Shown here piece after piece: positions 57,541-64,000 of a DNA stretch of 64,000 nt. How positions within the stretch are numbered: the stretch's first letter is position 1; the number at the start of each line of letters is the position of its first letter. The stretch lies in NCBI RefSeq assembly GCF_004361835.1, contig NZ_SNWD01000006.1, positions 124,001 to 188,000 of the forward strand. The letters are read 5' to 3'. The stretch comes from Stakelama pacifica (GTDB lineage Bacteria; Pseudomonadota; Alphaproteobacteria; Sphingomonadales; Sphingomonadaceae). The notes under the pieces were generated by a model. The model was not told the DNA's origin. It did no database searches and was given only the letters and a program-made list of their open reading frames with translations. Position numbers and translations under genes: made by a program.

Positions 57541-58222
57541 CGACCGCGCCATTCTGGTAATCGATGACGAACCATCGATCCGGCTGCTCGTGCTGCGCGC
57601 GCTCGACCGCGCAGGGTATGGCGCGATCGAAGCGCCCAGCGCTGCCGAGGCGCTTCGGCTGGCGAGTGCCCGGCGGCCGGCGCTCGCGATCCTCGATCTC
57701 GGCCTGCCCGACCGGGACGGGCTCGAACTGATCGGTCCGTTGCGCGACCTGGAAGTATCGGTGCTGGTGCTGACCGCGCGTGAGGCAGTGCAGGAAAAGG
57801 TCGCTGCGCTCGATCTGGGCGCTGACGATTATCTGGTGAAGCCGTTCGATACGGAGGAATTGCTCGCGCGCGTACGCACCTGTCTGCGCCATCGTCAGGC
57901 GGCGCGGGGGGAGAAGTCGCGCATCGTCCTTGGCGATATCCATATCGATCTCGACGCGCATATCGTCAGGCGGGGCGGCGAGGAGGTGCATTTCGCGCCG
58001 AAGGAATATGGCGTTCTTGCCGAGCTTGCCCGCCATGCCGGGCGGGTGGTGACGCATCAGCATTTGCTTCTCACCGTATGGGGCAGCGCACATGCGCAGG
58101 ATATCGAATATCTTCGCGTCGCCATCCGCGCATTGCGACGCAAGCTGGAGGCCGATCCCGCGCAGCCCCGGCTGATCCGCAACGAACCGGCGGTCGGATA
58201 CCGGCTGATGGAGCAGGAGTGA
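57530..58222 (+). CDS. kdpE: Response regulator KdpE
   Basis: The 230-residue OmpR-family regulator has a receiver domain (ILVIDDEPS, phospho-Asp in AILDLGLPDRDG, Lys in DYLVKPFD) and a winged-helix DNA-binding domain (FAPKEYGVLAELARHAGRVV to EPAVGYRLM). It activates the kdp pump genes. The start is TTG 57530 with AAGGAA upstream, within the last 11 bp of kdpD. Its likely target is the TTTAYG-N5-YTTATGC motif found before kdpF, kup and the small ORF at 58307. Confidence 0.94.
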   Translation: MASDDRAILVIDDEPSIRLLVLRALDRAGYGAIEAPSAAEALRLASARRPALAILDLGLPDRDGLELIGPLRDLEVSVLVLTAREAVQEKVAALDLGADDYLVKPFDTEELLARVRTCLRHRQAARGEKSRIVLGDIHIDLDAHIVRRGGEEVHFAPKEYGVLAELARHAGRVVTHQHLLLTVWGSAHAQDIEYLRVAIRALRRKLEADPAQPRLIRNEPAVGYRLMEQE

Positions 58223-58233
58223 TCCGGGCGGCT

Positions 58234-58251
58234 TTTACGCAAACCTTATGC
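58234..58251 (+). promoter_or_regulatory. Candidate KdpE site downstream of kdpE
   Basis: TTTACG-N5-CTTATGC, identical in both half-sites to the copy before kdpF. It lies 12 bp after the kdpE stop and 56 bp before the small membrane ORF at 58307. Confidence 0.45.
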
Positions 58252-58306
58252 GGTAAATCCCTGATTCCCGTCGAATGCTTATCCTGTTCAGCGCCAGTAT
58301 CCCGGT

Positions 58307-58564
58307 ATGGAAGCTGGTTCAAAATCCGGGGCGCTGCGGACGCGATTAATGGGCTTTATGCTCCTGATCGTCTGTGCATGTGCGGTCTGGGGATTGCGCC
58401 GATGCGCCACTGACACGCCTCCTCACGCACCGGACGCGATCGAGATCGCCCTGGCCGCTGTCGTGGTGCTGACAGGCGAAGCCGGAGCGGCTCTTCTGAT
58501 CGAGGGCGATACCCTCTTCCGCACATATGTGCCGCCGAAATACCGGCAATCCGGTCGGGATTAG
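58307..58564 (+). CDS. Small two-helix membrane protein of unknown function
   Basis: The 85-residue product has two predicted helices, LMGFMLLIVCACAVWGL (about 14-30) and IEIALAAVVVLTGEAGAALLI (about 46-66), and a polar end DTLFRTYVPPKYRQSGRD. No family is recognised. There is no strong Shine-Dalgarno; ATG 58349 (MGFMLLIVC) is an alternative start. Its stop overlaps the convergent kup stop by 4 bp. The KdpE-like motif 56 bp upstream suggests it belongs to the potassium regulon. Confidence 0.5.
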   Translation: MEAGSKSGALRTRLMGFMLLIVCACAVWGLRRCATDTPPHAPDAIEIALAAVVVLTGEAGAALLIEGDTLFRTYVPPKYRQSGRD

Positions 58565-60462
58565 ATCGCGACCTGCTCGCCGATCTGCACGGTGCGGTTG
58601 GGCGGCACGCGGAAGAAATCGGTCGGATCGGTCGCATTGCGCATCATGAAGCTGAACAATTTGTCCTGCCAGAACGGCATGCCGCTGCGCCGTGTCGCAA
58701 CCCAGGTGTGGCGGCCGAGGATGAAGGAAGGCGCTTCTCTCGACGGCGCGGCAATGTCGAGATCGCGCGCCACATCGGGCTGTTCCATGAAGCCATAGGT
58801 GAGCGTGACCTGCTCGAAATATGCGTTCAGCCGCGTCGTCATACACCGCTCGCCGGGCGGTACGAGCGGCACCGGGGCGGTTACAATCTTCACCAGCAGA
58901 TTATGTTCGTGCAGCACCTTGTTGTGCTTCATATTGTGCAGCAGTGCAGTCGGCGTGCGGTCGGGCGAGGTCGTCATATAGACGGCGGTTCCGGGCACGC
59001 GCTGCGGCGGGCGGCGTTCGATCACCCGCGCGAATTCGTCCATATCGACGCTATGGTCGTGCGTATATTCGTCGAGCAGACGGCGCCCGCGCGCCCAGGT
59101 GGCGATGACCATGCCGACCATCCCGGCGACAAGCAGCGGCACCCACCCGCCCTCGACCACGCGCAGGATATTGGCGCCGAAAAAGACCAGATCGATGATG
59201 AGAAACGGGACGATGACCGCAAGCGCGAGCGGCAGCCGCCATTTCCACAGCTTCCACACCACGATAAAGGCGAGCGAGGTGGTGATGACCATCGTCCCGG
59301 TCACGGCAATGCCATAGGCCGCCGCCATTGCGGACGAACTGCGGAACGAAAAGACGAGAATGATGACCCCGACGAACAGCAGCGCGTTGATGACCGGCAG
59401 ATAGATCTGCCCCGCCGCGCGCGCCGAAGTCTGGCGGATTTTGAGCCGTGGCAAGAGGCCGAGCTGAATCGCCTGCTGCGTGATCGAAAATGCGCCGGTT
59501 ATAACCGCCTGACTGGCGATGATCGTCGCCAGCGTCGCCATGATGACCAGCGGCACGCGCAGCGATTGCGGCGCCATCAGAAAGAACCAGTCGAGATTGG
59601 TGAATGCCTCACCGGCAGCGCGAACCTGTTCCAGCGTCGCGAGCGCGAACGCGCCCTGACCCAGATAGTTGAGCGCAAGGCACGGAAATACGAGCGCGAA
59701 CCAGCCGGTCTGAATCGGCAGTCGCCCGAAATGGCCCATATCGGCAATCAGCGCTTCGGCGCCGGTGACGGTCAGAAACACAGCACCGAGCACGAAAAGC
59801 CCGGTCGTGCCGTGCGACAGCAGGAATGCGACGCCGTGATAGGGAATCAGCGCCTGAAAAATCGCGGGTTCGTCCGCGATGTGCAGGATGCCGAGCGCGC
59901 CCAGCGTCAGGAACCAGACGAGGCAGATCGGGCCGAACAGCTTCGCAACGCTCGCCGTGCCGCGCGACTGCACGCCGAACAGCGCGATCAGGATCAGCAC
60001 GGTGACGGCGATAATGACCTGATCGGTGACGATGCTGTGCAACGCAGGCACGCTGCGCAGCCCCTCGACAGCGGCAAGTACCGACAGCGCGGGCGTGATG
60101 ATCCCGTCGCCGTAAAAGAGCGCCGCACCGGCAGCGCCGAGCGCGAAGATGACGAGCGACCGCCCTTTCACTGCCTTTTGCGCGAGCGACATCAGAACCA
60201 GCACGCCGCCTTCGCCTTCATTGTCGGCGCGCATCAGGAACAGGACATATTTGGTCGTGACGATCAGGATCAGCGCCCAGAGCGCCAGCGACAAAACGCC
60301 CAGAATCGCCTCCGGCCCGATCGTCGACGGATCGACCTGCCCCAGCGCTTCGCGAAACGCATAAAGCGGCGAGGTGCCGATATCGCCGAACACCACCCCG
60401 ACCGCGCCCAGCGCAAGCGCCGCGAAGGAATCGCGTTCATGAGGTTCAGCGCCTGTCGTCAA
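58561..60462 (-). CDS. kup: Low-affinity K+ uptake transporter Kup
   Basis: The 633-residue K+:H+ symporter shows the Kup/HAK pattern: ALGAVGVVFGDIGTSPLYAF in helix 1, GEGGVLVLMSLAQKAVKGRS, LFYGDGIITPALSVLAAVEG and TGTMVITTSLAFIVVWKLWK, then a hydrophilic C-terminal domain (about 460-633). TTG 60462 with GAGG upstream gives MTTGAEPHERDSFAALAL, the normal family start; the longer ATG frame to 60822 adds 120 improbable residues through the promoter. It faces the kdp locus tail to tail, and a KdpE-like motif lies 100 bp before its start. Confidence 0.93.
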   Translation of the reverse strand: MTTGAEPHERDSFAALALGAVGVVFGDIGTSPLYAFREALGQVDPSTIGPEAILGVLSLALWALILIVTTKYVLFLMRADNEGEGGVLVLMSLAQKAVKGRSLVIFALGAAGAALFYGDGIITPALSVLAAVEGLRSVPALHSIVTDQVIIAVTVLILIALFGVQSRGTASVAKLFGPICLVWFLTLGALGILHIADEPAIFQALIPYHGVAFLLSHGTTGLFVLGAVFLTVTGAEALIADMGHFGRLPIQTGWFALVFPCLALNYLGQGAFALATLEQVRAAGEAFTNLDWFFLMAPQSLRVPLVIMATLATIIASQAVITGAFSITQQAIQLGLLPRLKIRQTSARAAGQIYLPVINALLFVGVIILVFSFRSSSAMAAAYGIAVTGTMVITTSLAFIVVWKLWKWRLPLALAVIVPFLIIDLVFFGANILRVVEGGWVPLLVAGMVGMVIATWARGRRLLDEYTHDHSVDMDEFARVIERRPPQRVPGTAVYMTTSPDRTPTALLHNMKHNKVLHEHNLLVKIVTAPVPLVPPGERCMTTRLNAYFEQVTLTYGFMEQPDVARDLDIAAPSREAPSFILGRHTWVATRRSGMPFWQDKLFSFMMRNATDPTDFFRVPPNRTVQIGEQVAI

Positions 60463-60561
60463 TCCGGCCTCGCAAAAATCGATCGCTTCGACGCGCGACC
60501 CACATACTCTGACATCTGCCGCGCAAGGCCATAAATAAGGAAGATGATTCCGCTGCCGAGC

Positions 60562-60579
60562 GCATAAAGAAAGCATAAA
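60562..60579 (-). promoter_or_regulatory. Candidate KdpE site upstream of kup
   Basis: On the minus strand TTTATG-N5-TTTATGC, 100 bp before the kup start, with the same half-site spacing as the copies at 50132 and 58234. Confidence 0.45.
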
Positions 60580-61264
60580 GACGCCGCATGTTCGCGGCAC
60601 GATGCTGAAAGACGGACTCGAACGGAGTTGAGAGATCACTGCCGGTGCGAAGCCCGCAAGCGACGCATGAGGTTGGACGATTTCAGGAAGGCTGACGTTG
60701 CGGAAATGGAGCGGGTAACGGGATTTTGCTCCACATTTGCGTGAACTGGTATGCCGCAGAAAACCTAGGGTTTTCGCAAATGATCTTCGGGTTGTATCCC
60801 GGCGTGTGAGAAGGTCAAGCACCTAAATTGCGAGATCGGCGAGCGGTTCGGTTAGCCGTCATCGGTTCGGAATCTTGGCGACGCCGGCGGCGTCGGAAGA
60901 TCCAAAACGCCGAGGACTGTGATAGCGATCTTTACGCCGGCGGACCGGCAGCTCATCTCAGCGCCCCAGAATCGGACAAACAGGTATCGCCGGGGCTAAG
61001 CTGAAAGCGGACATCGGATCAGCGGACTCAATCTGACCGAAATGTTGGACACTCCGGAACGGCTCCTTTCAGGAGTGCCGATTGGGATAGCGGACATTCC
61101 AGACGACAAAATGGCATGTCAGTTCGCGCTCGGAGGCGGGGGTTGGCGGCGGTGCTAAACAATCTCGAAAGCCGACATCTACGTCGCGCCGGTGCTCTAC
61201 GTCACCTCCTCGTTATTTCGCCACGGCGAAAAGTAGAATATAGCTACAACCTTGGGGGAGGCTG
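60580..61264. other. Gene-free transition from core chromosome to the low-GC edge segment
   Basis: About 680 bp with no credible reading frame. It contains short GC-rich inverted bits (GCCGGCGGCG, CTCCTTTCAGGAG) and sequence reading like decayed intergenic DNA (GGACACTCC, AGCGGACAT words). No tRNA, integrase or direct repeat marking an insertion point was seen. Confidence 0.4.
61216..61231 (+). promoter_or_regulatory. Palindrome and promoter elements before the HerA-like gene
   Basis: TTTCGCC-AC-GGCGAAA is a perfect 7-bp inverted repeat, followed by AGTAGAATATAG with a -10-like TAGAAT, then GGGGGAGG 4 bases before ATG 61265. The palindrome overlaps where the -35 would fall and may be an operator. 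Confidence 0.45.
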
Positions 61265-63322
61265 ATGTCGAAGAATATTAATTTAGGAATTTTTTGCGCT
61301 CTTGCCTTCGTGCTGTTGGCATTGCTTTGGCTCCACACGGGTAAGCTCGTCCCCCCGTCCGGGCCGGACGCGATTTGGTTTCACGCTGGCTTAATGGCGC
61401 TGTTAGTTGGGCGGTTTATTGTTGAATACCGCTTCACCAAACCGAACGATGTATTCGTGAACTGCCTTGCAGTGTTCGTGTCGGTTTCGACCCTGTCTAA
61501 TCCTCCGAACGCTGCTTGGTGGGAAACACTGCGTTGGAGCGCATTGATGATTGGCTCGGTAGCCTTGTTCTTGGGTTGGGATCCCGGGCGGGAAGCTAGG
61601 CTGGAGAACAATCCGTGGCGACGGGCGACGTATCAAATAGTCACTAGGCTTGGTCGAGCCGAGGTGATTTTTTCGATTGTCTTCGTACTAGCGCTGTTGA
61701 GTTATTTCGATGTGAACGAGCCCAGGACGCGGTTGTTCGCGATTACGTGGGCGCTGTTTCTGCTCGTCGCCAACTTGAATCTCGAAGGAGTAATCAGACA
61801 TCGAAGGACAAGCCGCGGACGCCGCATCATCGGCATGGCCCATTCCCTTCTAGCCCCCTCAATCGTATTTTGTCGCCGTATGCCCGGTGAAAAGGTGAGG
61901 CTCCACGAAGTCGTGGGCTTTATGCAGGCGGGATCAAAGCAATGCCATTGCCTCGGATTGGTGATCGGCGAGCGTTCGTCGGCTTCGGAGACGAGGGTCG
62001 CCGTCGCCCTTATTAACCAAACTGTGGAAGAAGCTGACATCAACGATCGTTCCATTATGGTCGAGGTATCTGCCAAGGAGTGTGAGGTTTTCGCTGCTCG
62101 CGACAAAAACATTACCCTGAACGAATTGAGGCGCGTTGTCGGGACGGTGGCGCGAGGCACGAACATTAGCCGGATCAAATTCGAAGTGTTCGGTGCGCCT
62201 GCGATTAGTGCGGGGTCGTTGCTGCAGGTGAAATCCGGGCCGGCGTCGGTGTATTATCAGGTGTTTGAAGGACTGATCGACGAGGAGGCCTCACTCCGTG
62301 AGAGCACCCGTGCGTTCGTCGAGGGAGAGGCCGAGCAGGTCGGCTCGTGGGACGATGAACGAGGCGGCTTCGAAACACATGATTGGGTTGCGCGCGAGCG
62401 CGCGCCTGTTTTCCTGGTCGGTGAGGACCAGCCAGCGCCAGCTTATGAGCTCAAGGCCGACGAGATCACGCTCGGCGCAGTTCCTCGCTCAAGATATCAG
62501 GTCAATGCATGTATCAACGACCTCATTCTCTATCATACTGGTATTCTTGGAGTCACTGGCAGCGGCAAATCATTCTTGACTTTTAGGCTGATCGAAGAGG
62601 CTGCCGCCAAGGGCGTAAAGGTAGTTTGTATCGATCCGACTGGTGACTATCAAAAATACCTCGGTGATGCGGTTATGCTAGATCGCAAAGGGGCTTGCCG
62701 CGACTTTCTTGATTCAGCTGATCACAATATCGGAATTCTGGAAACTGCGAGCTTCAGCGAGACGCCAATTAAGCAAGCAAGGAGCATGGCATCCTTATGC
62801 TTGGACTGGTGCAAGAAGCAGCGAACGGCGGAAGAGGTTATGGAGCCAAAACCGAAGGTCCTAATCGTGCTCGAAGAGGCTCACCTCCTCATTCCCGAGT
62901 GGAACTTTAATCCTCAGAAGTCTCTACAGGAGGAAGTCAACAAAACATCCCAGATAGTCCTTCAAGCTCGAAAATATGGCCTTGGTTTTTTAATCGTGGC
63001 GCAGAGAACGGCCAATGTTACCAAAAGTGTTCTCAATCAGTGCAACACGATGATCGCGCTACAGCAGTTCGACGAAACAGGCTTTGATTTCCTAAAAAAC
63101 TACATGGGCGCGTTTCATGTGAAATCGCTTCCCAACCTAAAGCCGCGCCACGGAATCCTCGTCGGCAAGGCCTCGTTATCAAGACGTCCGGTCATGGTGC
63201 ATTTCAGTGAACAAATCCGCGAGCTACGCGAAGATGCGGCACCATCCATGCCAGAACGCCCCAATCCGAAACAACAAGCTGTCCGTGCTGAGAATGCGGT
63301 CGCAACTAGCGACGGCGCCTAG
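61265..63322 (+). CDS. Membrane-anchored HerA/FtsK-like ATPase (DUF87 type)
   Basis: The 685-residue protein has six hydrophobic segments in its first 190 residues (for example LGIFCALAFVLLALLWLHTG and EVIFSIVFVLALLSYF), a HerA-barrel-like middle (about 200-400) and a RecA-like motor with Walker A GVTGSGKS (429-436, Lys435) and Walker B VLIVLEEAH (Glu537-Glu538), then LGFLIVAQRTANVTKSVLNQ as sensor/arginine region. HerA-type motors translocate DNA; six membrane helices make this version FtsK-like in topology. Codon use and GC are visibly lower than in the preceding 60 kb. A reverse-transcriptase-like gene begins 148 bp downstream. No NurA, SIR2 or DUF4297 partner is seen in the window. Confidence 0.85.
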   Translation: MSKNINLGIFCALAFVLLALLWLHTGKLVPPSGPDAIWFHAGLMALLVGRFIVEYRFTKPNDVFVNCLAVFVSVSTLSNPPNAAWWETLRWSALMIGSVALFLGWDPGREARLENNPWRRATYQIVTRLGRAEVIFSIVFVLALLSYFDVNEPRTRLFAITWALFLLVANLNLEGVIRHRRTSRGRRIIGMAHSLLAPSIVFCRRMPGEKVRLHEVVGFMQAGSKQCHCLGLVIGERSSASETRVAVALINQTVEEADINDRSIMVEVSAKECEVFAARDKNITLNELRRVVGTVARGTNISRIKFEVFGAPAISAGSLLQVKSGPASVYYQVFEGLIDEEASLRESTRAFVEGEAEQVGSWDDERGGFETHDWVARERAPVFLVGEDQPAPAYELKADEITLGAVPRSRYQVNACINDLILYHTGILGVTGSGKSFLTFRLIEEAAAKGVKVVCIDPTGDYQKYLGDAVMLDRKGACRDFLDSADHNIGILETASFSETPIKQARSMASLCLDWCKKQRTAEEVMEPKPKVLIVLEEAHLLIPEWNFNPQKSLQEEVNKTSQIVLQARKYGLGFLIVAQRTANVTKSVLNQCNTMIALQQFDETGFDFLKNYMGAFHVKSLPNLKPRHGILVGKASLSRRPVMVHFSEQIRELREDAAPSMPERPNPKQQAVRAENAVATSDGA

Positions 63323-63470
63323 GCGAGGTGCGAGAGACGCTGCCGGCGGTACACTCGAGGGCCGCGCCGCAGTTCCAAAGCTGCTTCGCTTGCGGGTGGT
63401 GCAAATCGTCTGGCTCTCTATCCTCATTGCGTGTCCTTTGCCAGGACATCGACTGCCGGGGGAGAGCTAA

Positions 63471-64000
63471 ATGATCAGCGTTGAGAGCGTCAGACGCGCC
63501 ATTCGCCATCTAGGCGCCTTCGGCGACACCGATCTGTTCCCGCGGCTGCCCGAAATGCGCTGCTTCATCGAACGTCCGGAGGCGATTGCTGCCGACTGCA
63601 AAACCCTCAACGTCGGGCAGTATTTACCTGCCAGCGCAATCGAAACATTGACGCCGAAATCTTGGCTGGGGTTCAGGATTGCCCACCAGCTCACGGCTTC
63701 AGATAACGTGATCTACCTGGCGGCCCTTCTAGATTGCGCACCGACGCTCGAGGCAGCACGGCTCCCCAAAGAGCGCAACGAGGCGTTCGCCTATCGTTAC
63801 TCCGACGAGGATGGCTTCAGGATTTTCGAATCGGGACGAGGTTATCATCAGTGGCTTGCGCACCTGTCGGAATTTGGTGGCCCCGAAAATCCATTCGCCG
63901 AGGACCGTCCGGCCATCATCACTGATATCTCGGACTTCTATCAGCGCATCTATTTCCATCGCATCGAGAATGTCCTGGCGGACGCGGGTTGCCCCGATGG
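63471..64000 (+). CDS. Reverse transcriptase-like protein, 3' truncated by window edge
   Basis: The frame from ATG 63471, preceded by GGGGGAGAGC, is open for 176 codons to the window end. The region around residues 125-165 reads YHQWLAHLSEF then AIITDISDFYQRIYFHRIEN; Asp152 in TDISDFY with Tyr157 fits motif A of reverse transcriptases, in the form typical of bacterial defence-associated RTs (DRT/Abi groups, TDISDFYxxIYxHRxEN). The preceding FAYRYSDEDGFRIFESGRGY also resembles that group. The YADD motif would lie beyond the window, so activity cannot be judged. No msr/msd-like RNA was recognised next to it, arguing against a classical retron. Confidence 0.72.
   Translation, partial: MISVESVRRAIRHLGAFGDTDLFPRLPEMRCFIERPEAIAADCKTLNVGQYLPASAIETLTPKSWLGFRIAHQLTASDNVIYLAALLDCAPTLEAARLPKERNEAFAYRYSDEDGFRIFESGRGYHQWLAHLSEFGGPENPFAEDRPAIITDISDFYQRIYFHRIENVLADAGCPD

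Noticed and set aside
63323..63470. Retron-type msr/msd RNA between the HerA-like gene and the reverse transcriptase
   Set aside because: Only a small GTCCT/AGGAC hairpin is visible; no paired inverted a1/a2 repeats or typical stem-loop series were recognised.

Overview
The window is about 64 kb of high-GC chromosome from an alphaproteobacterium, most likely a member of the Sphingomonadales. The reasons are gene content and order (infA-maf-RNase G-like-yacG-tRNA-Phe, the compact RNase E/G, tandem small RlpA-like proteins), codon usage, and short dispersed palindromic repeats of the kind common in sphingomonads. There are no rRNA genes, CRISPR arrays, transposases or integrases. Almost all of it reads as stable core chromosome. 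The exception is the last ~3.4 kb, which is visibly lower in GC and looks acquired.

Layout: (1) 0-9.3 kb is housekeeping: a DUF1993 fragment, a PspC protein, nusB-thiL, the proton-pumping pyrophosphatase hppA, an exported S9 peptidase, infA-maf-RNase G-like-yacG and tRNA-Phe. (2) 9.5-19.3 kb is a sugar acid cluster best read as oxidative (non-phosphorylating) L-arabinose catabolism. It holds a GH127 beta-L-arabinofuranosidase, a FucP-type permease, an aldose 1-dehydrogenase, an SMP-30 lactonase, an IlvD/Edd arabinonate dehydratase, an AraD1-type 2-keto-3-deoxy-arabinonate dehydratase and a GntR/FCD regulator. A recurring TTGTCTGA-type box lies in front of its transcription units and also in front of a GH35 beta-galactosidase at 48-50 kb. 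(3) 19.4-38.8 kb holds gyrB, two RlpA-like proteins, ppc, lipoproteins, MFS transporters, aidB, a GIY-YIG gene inside perfect inverted repeats, and rlmB-alkA-glycosyltransferase. (4) 39-48 kb is envelope related: tRNA-Tyr, a two-component system, a three-domain GH18/NodB/GT2 membrane protein, an AcvB/VirJ-like hydrolase and mprF. (5) 50-60.5 kb is potassium uptake: kdpF-kdpB-small peptide-kdpA-kdpC, a terminator, kdpD-kdpE, a small membrane ORF and convergent kup. An 18-bp motif, TTTAYG-N5-YTTATGC, lies upstream of kdpF, of the small ORF and of kup, and is a candidate KdpE site. (6) 60.5-64 kb is a gene-free transition of about 0.8 kb. It is followed by a six-helix membrane-anchored HerA/FtsK-like ATPase and, running off the window edge, the N-terminal part of a reverse-transcriptase-like protein.

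The last pair is the best candidate for an undescribed system, probably anti-phage defence. The Kdp/Kup motif and the arabinose/galactoside boxes are the most testable regulatory proposals. All functional calls come from reading translated sequence and recalled family motifs; no database search was run.
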